Shown here piece after piece: positions 37,301 through 49,624 of a stretch of 57,510 bases of DNA (position 1 is its first letter; every line of letters begins with the position of its first letter). The stretch spans positions 1-57,510 of the forward strand of contig JADIIX010000141.1 of the NCBI GenBank assembly GCA_027604505.1. Direction: 5' to 3'. Below the pieces are notes generated by a model. That model was given only the letters and a program-made list of their open reading frames with translations. It made no database searches and was not told the origin of the DNA. The position numbers and the translations under genes were made by a program. The stretch is from Gonapodya sp. JEL0774 (Eukaryota; Monoblepharomycota; Monoblepharidomycetes; Monoblepharidales; Gonapodyaceae).

Positions 37301-37335
37301 CAATTACCGAGCAAGGCGAAATTTCTGCATTCTGA
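34301..37335 (+). CDS. GGA-type clathrin adaptor (VHS-GAT-GAE)
   Basis: GGAs are Arf-GTP-dependent adaptors for clathrin transport between trans-Golgi and endosomes. The VHS domain starts MEKIEEWLGTNYSVDNWK and has NLNLEICELVNKK, AVLVLKILNSKSAQSGLLAL and LLDNLVKNCGTPFQMQIG. Helices after it (YRILELLQEWNATLAQG; YRGYRFTDFNADTSVLKERP) end the VHS region. The GAT domain includes IMKTLAGYDLEARPNYKKQF, LDELSKIEVKARELQNFL and LLAVNDILNEVTLGYQAF. A hinge with PANIVDDLLGISF, NPFGSPSP and NPFTQS follows. The C-terminal gamma-ear reads TVLEKNGLRFTLRKSG, MSGLDFQVAVPK, SMQVAVDPISSPVIPP, ITQMVHVNNPNQEPERLRFR and ends EISAF. Just upstream of the ear a 21-nt microexon (36852-36872) looks like a tandem duplication product. 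Confidence 0.9.
36787..36954 (+). repeat. Tandem duplication of an intron with its splice sites inside GGA
   Basis: Two adjacent ~80-85 nt units align: each begins CTGAAGGT, continues with TGTC and TGA, then GTT.TTC.ACACGTTTT, an AG acceptor, and (C)GACGGT or (C)AACAGT. Unit 1 holds intron 36793-36851 (59 nt), unit 2 intron 36873-36937 (65 nt). The 21-nt exon between them encodes ATVQATE and is followed by ATVLEK, the copy it resembles. Confidence 0.7.
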
Positions 37336-37488
37336 AGAGTATGGCTTATAAATTAATAAGAGAAATCGCTATCTGGTATATTGCTATTAAACAGGTTGTT
37401 GACAAGCGTTTCCGTTTGCACAAGCGGCCGACAGGGGTGGGGTTGGGGGGTAGTGGGTGGAAAGGAACGAACACCAGAGTCGACTTTA

Positions 37489-40400
37489 ATGCTTTCGGCG
37501 GGGTCGAGGCCCCCCCGAGTCCCACCGAGAGACAATAGTTCCCAATCTCGTGCACTCGCTGCATCGGAGCGGCCGTCGGGCCTCAAATCTCCGCGTGCGA
37601 TGGTTCCGAACGAATCGAGGAACTTGGGCCATCAAACGTCAACCACCTTCTCGAGTGGTCCCCAGTCACTTACTTTCGATGATGGTCGATCGCAAATAAC
37701 GGCTGCTACGGACTCCATCCAGCGGATGATTCTGCAGCTTGACGCACCATCGACAATTCGGTCGAATTCAGACGGCCGCAACTTAGCGGAATCCCTCGCT
37801 CGGGCGCCATCCAACCATCATGCGCACGCACAGACATCATCAAATCATTTTTTTCATGACACGAGCGCGATCGATGAAGAAGAAGAGGTATCTGGCCGAA
37901 TGGAGAGCTTCAACGAAGTCTTTGGGGCGTCAGCTATTATAGACTCCGGCTCCAAACTAAGCGCTTTTCATGAAAGTGATTTGGATTTCACCGGTGGAGT
38001 GTACTTGGATGCCACGATTAGTCCTGGACAGCCCAATGTACCTCGCGCCGGAGCAGCGCCAGTTCCAAACCCGTCCATGCTCCCCGCACTCCCATCTCCT
38101 ATGGGGTTTGGTCATCTAGGCAACCAACTTGGACTGAGAGAGAGTGAAAGTGGTATGGGTGCCATTATTCAAACCGAGGGTATGACGGATATTCAGCGAG
38201 CCTTTGACCCACACATCGAGCTCGATGAAGAGGAGCTCGGTGTGCTCGATGATGACCGGGATATGGGACGTGCAACATTTTCTATTAATGGCATGAATAG
38301 TGTTCACCTTAATGGAGTCACTGGGAACGAGTCGAAGTCGAAACCCACAGGGACCAGGTCGGAGCATCTGATGGACTCGGCATTGCAACGCAGTACTTCG
38401 CGAACCTTACAAACCGAGTCTTCGCGCACCACACGAAACGAGACTTTGCGAACGCTGAAGCGCAGTGATTCGCATGATTTTACCCTTGTTGATCGATGGA
38501 ACTCGCAACGACATCCGCCTGTGGTAGACCCCGCCGGACCTTACTCTCGAGGAGGGCATCCTCCTTCTCGACAAATTTCCTCCTCTCCTTCTCACTCTCT
38601 CGTTAATATCACCTCCGAAAGTGGCCGCTCCTCCACCCCCACCTCTGTGGCCCGCCGGGAACGGGAGCGTGACAGAGAGCACGAAGCTCATAGATCCTCT
38701 TTCACCAACCCGTCCCCAGATCCTATACCACCCCCTCCAATCACCTCAAACCCCGCTGCACCAGCTAGTGTCTCCTTGTCTGATCGCTCCGCTGACCACG
38801 ACCGTCGTTCCAGTGGGTTCGTTGCCACAGCAAGTACCCGACAATTCGGCCCGCAACTCCAGTCCATCGCTGTACATGACGTCCTCGCTCAAAACCGAAT
38901 CGAGATACAGAAATTGCAAGAAGCAAATGATATGCTAATGAGGACGAACGATGAGGCGCGAAAGGCTCTCGGTGAGACTGTGTGACTGTAAAATTCCTTG
39001 GTAGGCAATTTGAACAGATTCTCACCTTGGACCAATGCAAAGATGCTGCCGTTTACGAGAAGGAAAAGGCGGTAATGGTACTAAAGTCAGAACATGAGGC
39101 TAAGGTTGAGGAGTTAAAGGTGCGTTTCCGTTTCGCACCTGGGCGATCTGACATGTCACTTTACATGCTGAACCTTATCGCGTAGAGGGATTCATTGACT
39201 CAAATCACCGAACTCCAGACTCAACTAACTCAGTTCCAATCCGACCTCCTCCTAGCACGTACCGCTACTGCAAATGTATCACATATTCGCGCCACTCTCC
39301 AGCGGGAGAAGGAGTTGGATGTGCTTACCGCACGGAAGGAAATCCTGGCTCAGAAAGAAAGGCAACTGCAAGAGCTGAGGAGGGACATGAATGATGAAGT
39401 TGGTCGGGTACAACGGGAGTGGAAGGAGAGGGAGCGGTTGTGGAAACAGCAAAAGGATATGATGGAGGATGAGGCAGGCGTGAAAGAGGCAGAGCTAGAG
39501 AGGGCCAAGGGAGAATGTTTACGCTGGAAAAGGGAAGCAGAACAGGCCAGAGACCTGGTGGCAGCAAAACCGGGTGTTCGTGAAGCCTGGACATTAGCTG
39601 TGGACGGGCGAATACCTGAGATGGAACAGAGACTCAATAATGCGGTTGAAGAGGTTGAAAAGACAAGAAGGAAGCTAGCCTCTCTGGCGCAAGTATTCTC
39701 AGATGATTCGGAGCGAATCTCCGTTCTCAGCGTCGATCAGGTCGTCAGCATCGTGAGGGAAGCACATGACGCTAAAGCGGATCAACTTGACAGACTGGAA
39801 GCAGAGCTTCACGGCAAGGAGCAAGTCATTGCGCTTCTTCGAAGGGAACAGCCAGGATTGCTCTCCAGCAAGGTCGCGGAAGCGCGGGCAGCCATGGAAC
39901 GTGCCCATAGTCAACAGGTCCAGTCCTTGCAGGTTTCCCATGCGGAAGAAATTTCCACCATTCGAGCAACCCACGATTCATATGTGCGCCGGCTCAAGGC
40001 TGAGCACGAGACCCAAGTGCACCAGTTTGAGACGACAATTCGGGAACTCACGGTACAGGTAGAGCAGAGCGTCGCAGCACGTGTGCCAAGTAGCTTGAAC
40101 GAGTTTCAAGAAATGTACCCCAGAGAACTGGCCTCGTATAAAGCGCAGATCGATGCTGAGCATCAACAAGAGCTAGGTGAGCTAATGGACAGGCAGGAGC
40201 AGGATAATGCCGCGTTGGTAGAACGATTGGACGCTGAGAAGAATGAGCTTATCGAGAAACATGCGCATGAGATTCAAGACGTTGCAACGAGGATCAAGGC
40301 CCAATGCGCAACTGCCTACTCAAACGCGATCGAAAAACTCAAGACTGAGTATTCGCGTTTGGAAAAGCGCCTAACTGCCAAGTTTGAGAGAGAAACGCGA

Positions 40401-41366
40401 GCGAATGAGGAGAGGGCGGCAAGCGACATTAAGAGAGTACGCGACGAGGCTGACCATGAGCGTCAGATGTTGGAGTACCGTCTGAACGAAGAGATCGACG
40501 AGCGGATAACAAACGCACGGAGGGAGGCTCGGGAGCTCTGTAGGAAAGAAGAGGAAGCAAAGTCACAAGCACAGGTCGGGGAGTTGGAGGTCAGTACCCG
40601 TCCATTCTGATAGAGAGATTCGACTTTAACTCCAGTCATCGTACTACAGGCTCAGATTGCTTCGCTGAAAGAGCGCCTATTGAATCAGTCCACAGAACAC
40701 TCACAGGCTCTGTCAGAGGCAAAAGAGCGCTTCCTTCGTGATCAACAGACAAGTTTGTTAAAGATGAAAGAGAAATACTTGTCGACCTTGAAGGCAATGC
40801 GTGATGATGTTGCAGCGAGTAAGAAACGGAGCTTGGAGCGACTTGAAGCGGAGTGGCAGCGAAGAAAACATCAGCTCGAAGACGAGTGTGAGCACAAGTT
40901 AGTACATTTGAACATCCCCCTTTTGGCTTAGTATTTAATGCCTCGCGAATTCAGGCTTGAAGAATTACGAAGATCATACGAGGGGGAGCTCATGAGATAT
41001 CGTGGTTTGCAGGGGCAGGATCATTCTCACCAGTCCCACTTAGGTGGAATACGACAACCAGCCATATTTGATCGAAATCGTCAAACAGCACCGCGATCTC
41101 GATCAGGGAGTGTTGATACGAACCGAAGCAGTAACGGAGTCTCAGCAAAGCCGGGCGAGAGCTCTTCTGGTGCTGCTGGCAAAGACAACTCTGACACTAA
41201 TGGAAATCCCCTGTCCCCGAAAAAAGTGTCATGGAAGGAACGGACCCCGAGTCAGTCACCATGGACGTCTGCTGGTGGAACGCCATCTGATAGTGCAATC
41301 GTGGAAGTCGGATCGAACATTCGGGGCAAGGCGTCTTCGTCGAGGACTACATCTCAACGGCGCTAG
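37489..41366 (+). CDS. Long coiled-coil protein, possibly centrosomal
   Basis: About 1,170 residues in at least five exons. The first ~420 residues are Ser/Pro/Thr-rich with acidic patches (SAIDEEEEV, ELDEEELGVLDDDRD) and probably disordered. From ~38870 on nearly everything is coiled coil: VLAQNRIEIQKLQEAND, LQREKELDVLTARKEIL, HDAKADQLDRLEAELH, AKFERETRANEERAAS. A conserved-looking block near 40740-40950 reads LLKMKEKYLSTLKAMRDDV then KKRSLERLEAEWQRRK, ending LEELRRSYEGELMRYR. The last ~130 residues are Ser/Gly-rich and basic. The build is like that of large centriolar scaffolds such as CEP152, but I cannot prove homology. Start could be 37381 in the same frame. The junction near 38960-39010 is unresolved: the best-fitting intron would be only 23 nt. 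Confidence 0.65.
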
Positions 41367-41463
41367 GGCGGCGAGGTCAATTATTTCGGATTTGTACATA
41401 TCATTCTGATTTTGATGTAATTTTGGTTTGTTTTCTCTGCCTGAACACGGGGAGCAAGAATAT

Positions 41464-42722
41464 TTATTTATCATACCAAATCGCCAGCTCATCCTTAATC
41501 TGAGGTGCAATGATATCCGACGTTTCGCCGTGAAAGTTCTAGCAACCGTAAGTTAATATAATAACTCGCAGTTCCGAACACATTTTGTTCATACTCACTC
41601 GTAATTTTCCTTGCTTTTCGTAGTACGTGATCAGAGGCTTAGTCATTGAAAAATAGTTATCTAACCGTTTCTTGAATGTGTCCACATTATCATCCGGCCT
41701 CTTCGAGAGGGGTTCCCCTGTAACGTCGTCCTTGCCAGGCACTTTCGGGGGATTGTATGAGAGGTTGTAGACGCGGCCCTGTGAAGCAAGTCATCACAGA
41801 TTTGTAATCTTTACTATGATTTGGCAACAAAGGTGAGAAAGCACGTACAGAGGGGATGTGAACCCATCGATCTTCATGAAGATTGGGCAGGTGAAGGTGT
41901 TACCGGTCGAATGGCAGGCACCACAAAAAGGCTCACCTTCTATTCGCTGCAAAATGACCTCGGGTGGTACATCCAAGTTGATGACCAAATCCAATGGCAT
42001 TTTGTTCCGGCTCATGGCGCTGTCGAGGGCCTCCGCTTGAGGGAGGGTACGGGGAAAACCGTCGAGCAGCAACGTCTGTCCAAAAGGTTTTCAACATCCC
42101 CCACAGAAACAAGATGCAGTAGTGAATAGCCACCTTATCTTTAAGATTCTGGAGCTCCTCGATCATGAGTTTCACCATCACATCGTCCGGGACAAGTCCA
42201 CCTTCCGAGATAATCTTCTGTGCTATCTTGCCAACTTCTGTCCCACCCTTGATATGCTTTCGAAGAAGGTCTTTATACCACAGACCATAGATTCAATTAC
42301 ATAGATTCAGTTGTGAGGCGATCGGTCTGGTATGACTCACCCCCGCTAGAAATTGCTTCCATCTCGTAATGCTTCATCATCCGCTCCGTTTGGGTACCTT
42401 TCCCAGATCCTAGAACGTGAAGTGGATTCGAATGAGAATGCAGCGCAGAGCTGTGTTGTTGTCACCAAGACACTCACCGGGGCTCCCCATAATAAGCATC
42501 CTGACACGCGCGCACGTTCGGGATTCCCAAACAGGGGGAAATCAAAGTTGAGTTCGATAGAGCGGATGAAGTATCGTCTGCTTTGGCCCACCGGAGCGGC
42601 TTTTTGAACTTGAGCGGTTGAGCCCCAGCAGCAAAGCGGCGACATGGAGCAAGGGTCGCAGTCACCGATGCAGCAGCCCGGATCACGGATCGCGATGAGT
42701 TCTGCAATATTTGTATTGACAT
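41464..42722 (-). CDS. Mitochondrial adenylate kinase (AK3/Adk2 type)
   Basis: Nucleoside-monophosphate kinase using (G/A)TP and AMP. A presequence ([19 protein letters not shown]) rich in Ser/Arg/Ala begins at 42722. After an intron starting GTGGGCC, the core reads [16 protein letters not shown] (P-loop, split by an intron), [68 protein letters not shown]. The lid is long and non-zinc: [18 protein letters not shown], then [17 protein letters not shown]. The end reads [17 protein letters not shown]. The [18 protein letters not shown] lid is typical of both AK2 and AK3; the presequence argues for the matrix enzyme. Seven or more exons. It is followed upstream, on the same strand, by PRMT5. Confidence 0.92.
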
Positions 42723-42935
42723 ATGGATCGTTGTTGGGTGGATCACAGTTTCCGCAATTATATTTATAGGGTGGTGCAGGGACAGGGTTTGCCATGACGC
42801 AGAGAAGTGAGGTGGTTTCCTTGAGTGATTCAGGTTTCGCCCGGCCTGTTTGGACTGGCACTTGAAGTGGTCAACAATCAGCATCTCCCCAATCACACTT
42901 ATACTATCATTCATGGTTTTACCAAATTTGTCTCT

Positions 42936-45900
42936 TTAAAGTCCAATCCAATAACTTCGTCCACCAGGGTTGTGCAACACGCTGCCGCCACCCGTTGCTA
43001 CCACTGTGCTGTCCGAGGCTCCATCCGAAAGCCCAGATGGAGTTTTTCTGAGAAGTGGCACCACGCACCACTCGTACCACACTTTCCGAGTGTCTGAAAC
43101 GCGCCACATGTTGACCTGAACCGATTGGTTTGCTGGTATGAAGACGGGGATCTGTGATTGGGACAAACAGTTGATGAGTCAAACACACACAAAAAGAGGG
43201 GGAGGACCACTACGATCACGCCGAACAAACACAGAACTCACCCGAAGTGGAAAGAAGATAGGAAACCAACTAAACATCCCAGGCGAGTGCCAGTCCGGAT
43301 GAATGCTTATTATGACGTCCTTATATAACACGGCGTCGAAAAATCCAGCGAGACCGTGCTGTTTGGAGGGTAGAATAGAGGATTGATGAGAATGGACAGC
43401 TGACACTCAATGGACCACGCCGATTTTTCTCACAATCAACATTGATTCTGATAGATTAAACGTCAAACTACACTGTCTGTCATGGACACCTGGATAGTCC
43501 TCAGAATCTGGTGGGGATGGCGAGGCGTCAAGAGTAGTGTGAGAACTTTTGTCACCACTGTTTCGAAACAGGAAACACAATAGAAAGGGGAAGAAAAGGA
43601 AAGGAAAAGAATTTCAAAATCTCCGTTCACCACACCCACCGCTTACAACATGCTCAAACGTCCAGCACTTTTGAATATTTGTCCATTTCACCTGCCCAAA
43701 CTTGACAACATACGGTGTCTCCCACCCCTTGAGGTCCTTGTAGCCCGCCACTTCCATGTGGAGTTTGTGGGATTGGAGCGGGGAAATATACGCTGAGTAC
43801 GAAGAAGGGATTGAGATTCCGTCGGGTTTAAGGAGATGGGGGAGGGCGGGATGAAGGCATTCGGGGGATAGCTCGTTGTCTGCGAGAAAGGAGAACGGTG
43901 GAGGATTCCAGTTATTGCAAAACCTGCCAAACGAAACAAACATTCTTTGAAGCAGCTCTCACCGCCAAACGAGCCAAGAAGTTCACTGACGAGAATATCA
44001 GCTTTGAACTCGGGTTGCCATCCTCTCATATCACCGAACACGACTGTGACTCTCTCGCCCCATACCTCCTTCTTCTTGCGATTCAACCTGTTGCATGATG
44101 TCAAAGTCGAATGGGCCGTGATCCAAATTTATAACTCGAAGTTCGAGAAAATATGTGACTTACCCTACCACAGCGTTCAAGTTTTTCTCAAGAGCAAACA
44201 CCCGAACTGCCCGACCTGATGAATCTGCAGCTCGCAAAGCTCGATCGACAAGGGGGCCTCGACCAGCGCCCAAAACCATAATCGTTCTGCAATATCACCC
44301 CATCAGGACGGATCCGCGATCCACTGGCGCGCCACCGCACAGTGAAGTGTTGTGCGGGCACTCACGTCGTAAGTGGAGAGTTTTCCGGTACACGATCGAC
44401 AAGGGCACCGTAAATCGCCTTTTCATATTGCTCGTACTTTACAGGGTCCTTCTCAAACACCTCATAAGTTGAGGACTCGAGATTATCCATAAGAGGCCTT
44501 GCTCGTTGTAGTAACAAAGCATTCCGAAAACGTGGTGAGCAGGGTCTTGTGCAAAACGAACCACACGCGTGTCACCACAACTCACTGGAGTGGGGCCTGG
44601 AGGTGATCCCTATACCCCTTTGCGAAACGTTCAGCATCGTCTAGCTCAGGTCGATTGTCCCATAAGTGGCGGATATAGCTAGAGTAGGCGGTGATTCCAC
44701 CTTGAGTTGAGGGGAGGGAGCCAGAGATAAGGTGGGAGAAGAGGATGTAAGGTTGATTCTGGTTTGAGAGGGATGACAGATACGCCAGGGCGGAGCGAAA
44801 AGGTGGAGAGTGGCGAAGTGGCAAGCGGACACGATCTACCAGTTCTTGTGGCTGCAAACTGTGAGACATCGCTAACGAACCTCCATCATTTTCCGCACAA
44901 ACTGTTGATGTCGCTTGCTGAGTACAGGGTACCCCTTTGGGTTACTGAGAAAAGCTTGCTTCTGAATAACAAGACATTTCACAGGTTCCGCTTGCCACGA
45001 TGCAAGGATGGCGGGTGATGGGAGGGTTGGGGTGACTTCGAGGGCTGTTGTGGAGGCGACCATATCAGGCATTCAGTTAACGCAGCGGTAGGCGATGCGA
45101 GAAGAGAGGAAGAAAGCACTCCTTACCAACAGCGAGGCGGGAGTTGTGATCACACACCGACCGCAGAGCGTTCCAGCGTTCCCAGTTGTGCGCTGCAGAT
45201 CTTTCAGAATGGTCATCCCCTGAAGACTGCGGTTGTGCTGGAGTTGAGTTGCTCGATTTGGGAGAGGGAGGACTGGTGAGAGGAATTCGGATCCAGAGCT
45301 GAGATGCTCGAGTGCGATATGGACAATTCGATTTCACACAGTGGGATTAGCCAAGCCCATCGTAGGCGCCAACGGCAATGCAGAGACGTAAGGCTGATGT
45401 CGATGTAGGGCAAGAAGACGGTATCTCCGTGACACACTTACCGTTACGTACGGGAGTGTGTTGAGTATTTGGTTGATGACACGCGCATAGTTGGTCCAGC
45501 TTTCCCCAGGAGTGGGGAGCAGCAGAGACGCAAGGCCAATGTGTCCTGCCCATGCAACCTCCTGTTTCACAAGCTATAGAGTTGCAAAGAATCGGAGGAT
45601 TTGAGTTGGGAAGGGATCGGGGATTCGGAATCGAATTTCTTCTAAAGTCTTCACCTCACCTGTTCCGCTCTGTGTCGCTCGGAGGAATCTGCTGAATCCA
45701 GGCGAAGGCAAACTGGTGATAATCTTCCCGTTACAAAGTCAGAATACTCTGCAAACATGTCCTGGCATGAGAAAAATAACCTGTAGCGTGAAATTGATGA
45801 GCTCCATTTTCACCTGCCGAGTCCACATAGAGCTGTTCCGCTGAAAATGGCGGCAAAATCCTGTCCTGTGACTTGAATAGGGCATTCGAAGCGGCTGCCG

Positions 45901-46048
45901 TCAAGAGCGGAATGGCTGCAAAGTCGTGGTTTGTGTCTCGGAGAGCATCCAGGAAATTAGCGATTGTCGAAGGGATTGATTCGACGTCTAATCCAACATA
46001 AATCGAAGGAGACCGCGAAGAATTGTAGCTGTGATTTCCTTCGCTCAT
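42936..46048 (-). CDS. Type II protein arginine methyltransferase PRMT5 (Skb1/Hsl7)
   Basis: PRMT5 makes symmetric dimethylarginine on histones and Sm proteins and in fungi links to polarity and cell-cycle control. Exon 1 (46048 to about 45790) starts [20 protein letters not shown] and encodes the start of the TIM-barrel domain ([20 protein letters not shown]). The SAM site is [17 protein letters not shown] near 44250. The double-E loop is split by an intron: SELLGSFG then [19 protein letters not shown]. The beta-barrel has [20 protein letters not shown] and a C-terminus [11 protein letters not shown] ... [12 protein letters not shown], the exact kind of ending of PRMT5. About ten exons; those between 44.5 and 45.7 kb are only roughly placed. 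Confidence 0.92.
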
Positions 46049-46148
46049 TTTGTGGGAAGAATGGTCCTGGTGTGATGATCAAGTTTACCTTCACAGGAAG
46101 AAGAAATCTAACGAACACAACTGTTCAGCGGTGTGCGGCGTACTTCGT
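46049..46148. promoter_or_regulatory. 100-bp bidirectional promoter (PRMT5 / CCDC77-like)
   Basis: Only 100 bp separate the two divergent start codons. The frame upstream of 46149 is open on the plus strand back to about 46050, so the CCDC77-like start could be further left, which would leave even less non-coding DNA. Confidence 0.5.
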
Positions 46149-48429
46149 ATGGCGTCACCAAATCGCGGCGATGTGATGGCAGAGCTGGCAAAACTTCCGC
46201 TCTCGCATGATCTGCTTGCGTACTACAGAGCTAGGGTCGGTGAGTCGAATCAACTGCCAGTATCCCGCGCCGATGATGGATATCGCGCCCACTTCCAAAG
46301 CCAACCTCAGCGCTCTCTTTTCTTCCTGCAATTCCATGCGATGTGTAAATAAATGGTCATGACTAGAACGCGCGGAGCAGGACTATCTGGATGCCATGTC
46401 CCGACTCGAGGACTCGCGGGTGGACAACGACGAGTCCCACGCACTTCGATGGGAATGCACTCGCCGCGCTGCTGAGATTCAGGAACTACAAATCCAACTA
46501 TCGGACGCTCAAACTTCTCTCTTCGACGAGAGGAGGCAGATGCTTCGCGTTGTCGCCGAGAACGACGAGCTGAAGAGTGAGTGCTTTCATGGTAAACCCC
46601 AGGCATTTCACGTGGATCACTCCCTTCCGAGACCGAGAAGAAATTGGTGAACCGAACCATTGAAGGGAATCGTATCAGGTAGTTTAAACGACTGGAATCA
46701 TTCCGGCACCTTCCTTGCTAAACCGAAGCACATATGGGAACTTGTGGTCCTTCTCACATGGAAGTTCAACCGGTGGAGCATCCCAACTCTTTCGCAAGTA
46801 TTGTCGCCACTTACTTCATAATTCTCTAGTCCAAGAACTCCGAGACCGTCGAAAGATTCGCTACCTCCTCTCAATCACCTCCTCTGTTGAAACCGGCGAA
46901 ACCACCTACCTCCGCCCCAGACTAGCAAAAAATTTGGTCAAAGCACCTTCCACAATAAACGGCGACACTATTGCCATCAGGCCCGGTGTAAAGAGTCCTC
47001 ACGCACAAATGGGACTGGGTTACAATGCTCATCAAGCGCGTGACAAAGACTGCCAAACGACAGTACCGCGCATTCGAACGAAATCGTCCCCCACGCGCCG
47101 AAAGCCTATTCAACGAATGCGTAACGCTGACAGTGACAGCACAATGCGTTCTCGCACCACTGCTTCCTCAGCATTCACACGACCTCTTTCCAACGCCATG
47201 TCGTCACCTACATCTGACACTGACAGCTTCGCCGACTCTCCAACTCTCGTTGGAGACTCCGCAGAGGAAGGTTCTCCGGAGGGGGATAAGCGAGTACCGT
47301 CACACAATTCAAAGTCTCCCCCACCTTCAAGAACAACTGGTCCTCAGTCGCCAGAGGATCCAGACGACTTAGTCATACTTGAAGACGAAAATGAAGCGCT
47401 CAAACTCACAGTGGTGGCGCTCCGTGCGCAGCTCGAGGAACAGGTGAGCCGCGTGGAGTTCTCAACGGTCTGCAGCTGCTGGCCTGAGCAGGCTGAACTA
47501 CTATTGGTAGCGCGAATCCTACGAATCCACTATTCACGGCCTCCACTCCGACCGCCTCGCCCTCATGTCCGAGCATCAACTCCGTACCGAAAACCTCACC
47601 GCCACCGTTGGTACCCTGACCAACCGGGTCCATAAGTTACGAACTGTTGCACGAGATGCTACGCGGGAACTCCTCTCTACCAAGCGTTGGGCTCGTGAAG
47701 GAGAAAGGAGGTGGAAGGAGGAAAAGGCAGCAATGGTTGAGGAGATTGGGCGGATAAAGAGTGAGAAGGACTCCGAAAGGCGGAGAGGGGAGGAGGCTGA
47801 GCGGGTGCGTGTTTGGATGTTCGGATAGTGTTCCAGTGCTTGGATTTCTGAATGTTTCTACTCTACGGGTGCTGTAGGCTGCCGACACCAAATATTCGCA
47901 GATGCACGCAACTCTGCTTTCTGACCTCCGTGCCCATGTCGCACACCTCGAGGCCTCTCTTGCGAAAACAACCTCAACACTTTCCAATGTCCAGGGGCAA
48001 CACACAAAAGTCACTGACGCCCTCAAACAACGGGTCAACGCGCTGCGCAGTACTTACAACTCACTTCGAAGGCGTAGAGAATACGAGATCGAAGGCTTTC
48101 GCAGCGATATTGTGAGCTTGAGGAATAAAGTCAGAGAACTTGAACGTCACATTGGACGTTGGGCTGGTCTGGAGGGCAAAGAAGCGGAGCTGCTAGAAAT
48201 GGGTGCGTGTCGTCCATGAATATTTCTCCCTAAAAAGTTCCTTAAGAGTATCTCTGAACCTCAAAACAGCTCGTGAGACAGGTAGACAAGCAGATAAGAT
48301 TTCTACAGATTTGCATGGATTGAAGGTGAGAGTATCGCTTGTGCGACGGATTGTCTCTGGCCTCATCCGCATTTGCCCCAGGCAAAAGTATACGACATTG
48401 AGGATGATCTGCGAAATTTGCGAGTTTAA
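46149..48429 (+). CDS. CCDC77-like coiled-coil protein (centriole/flagellum associated)
   Basis: The N-terminal exons match the conserved part of CCDC77: LPLSHDLLAYYRARV; LRWECTRRAAEIQELQIQLS; AQTSLFDERRQMLRVVAEND; LRDRRKIRYLLSITSSVETG; ETTYLRPRL. Vertebrate CCDC77 has the same order (LLEFYRKK, LQWELQQREEEIAELQKALS, REHVLRLYAEN, LEDRKKIQHLL, GEVTYF, from memory of the family). A serine/proline-rich spacer (46970-47350) follows, then coiled coil: LILEDENEALKL-type region at ~47380, LTNRVHKLRTVARDATRELL, DALKQRVNALRSTYNSLRRR and REYEIEGFRSDIVSLRNKV. The end is KVYDIEDDLRNLRV at 48429. At least eight exons. CCDC77 is found with centrioles and flagella; its presence supports a flagellated organism. 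Confidence 0.8.
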
Positions 48430-48560
48430 ATTTGATTATGTAACATAGTAATTTCGTGAATCACCAAGTACAAGGTTAGAATGGAGACTACACAGGTCGT
48501 CATATTCATTCAAACACAACGTCCCGATCTCCACTCCAGAACCCTCGCCCCCATTGTCAT

Positions 48561-49624
48561 TCACAATGTGCACTTGTATCCAGGACCGTACGGAATCTCT
48601 TTCAAGACCCTTTGTCCCCCAAGCGGTTCTGCTCTCTTACGACCATTCTGCGGACCATGAGGGGGCATCCGCCCAGCTGCAAGTTCATCAAGAATCTTGA
48701 CAGTGATTTCAGGAGTGAGGTCCTCCTGTAATGCGAGGAGCGCCAGATCATGAAGAATGGTTGAGAGCACACGCATTTCAGAGGCAAAGAATATGTGTGC
48801 ACTGAGTCATTCCAAGCCAAGCCGTCGAAAACACACTACTCTCGCACAAAACCCACATAGTAGTCTTCGTTAATAGCCAAAACAGGCGCGTTTGTGCAAG
48901 CGGCTGCGCACTCGACCTCCACCAAGGTAAAGAGACCATCAGGGGTCGTTTCTCCGACGTCAATTTTCAAGTGCTCTTTAATGGAGTCGAGGACCTTGTC
49001 GGCTCCACAAACGAGACATGGGGATGTGGTACAGAGCTGTAGGAAGTACTTTCCAATGGGCTCTCTGTGAGTTATATCACGCATTGATCAGCATCCACGG
49101 ACGCGAAGCAGACTGGTAGCGCATTCAAGTAACGACTTGCCACTGTCCAAGCACATAACTCACTTGTTGAACATTGTGTAAAAGGTCGCGACCTCGTAAA
49201 CTCTCATTGGGGGCATTTCCAGGTACTGTGCGACGAAGTTCATCACCGAGATGCTACAGAAACCATTGTTTTGCCTCTGTGCGAGGTGAAGAATGGGGAT
49301 TGCAGCGCCCTTTTTGTACTGCGGTGGATATTTTTGGACTATCGCTGCAGCGTGTTCCGCATTTTCCTTGGTCCATGTAAAGGGGATCGCGGGATCATTA
49401 TACTCCGTTTTCCGGAATTGGGAAGCACCTCCCGCGGATGCCAAGATGCCAGATGAATGGAGTGGTCGTAGGGCAGGAATGCGGGTCTGTGGATTGGATC
49501 GACATTGATTGCGCGACAGGATTCCAATCGAACCCAGCGACACGAGACGGCCAGCAGAAGAAGACATGGTATCAAAGGCGGTAACTGCCTGCGCGAGTGT
49601 TCGACTGACTGACGCTGCTCGCAT
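48561..49624 (-). CDS. Mitochondrial complex I 24-kDa [2Fe-2S] subunit (NDUFV2/NUO-24)
   Basis: Part of the NADH-oxidising arm of complex I in the mitochondrial matrix; holds the N1a cluster. A presequence (MRAASVSRTLAQAVTAFDTM from 49624; MSSSAGRLVS from 49567 is the alternative start) leads to AQRQNNGFCSISVMNFVAQY and YEVATFYTMFNK. The cluster cysteines are CTTSPCLVC in one group (C-x4-C) and CAAACTNAP in the other (C-x3-C). Three or more exons join in phase (NKEPIGKYFLQL across intron 1; NEDYYVGF|EDLTPEIT across the next). The C-terminus YGPGYKCTL ends at 48561. Length ~255 residues fits the family. Confidence 0.94.

Noticed and set aside
42469-42861. Open frame running through the first intron of adenylate kinase
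   Set aside because: The frame there does not lead to the P-loop; splicing at GTGGGCC..GTGTCAG joins PLR to MLIMGSPG cleanly.
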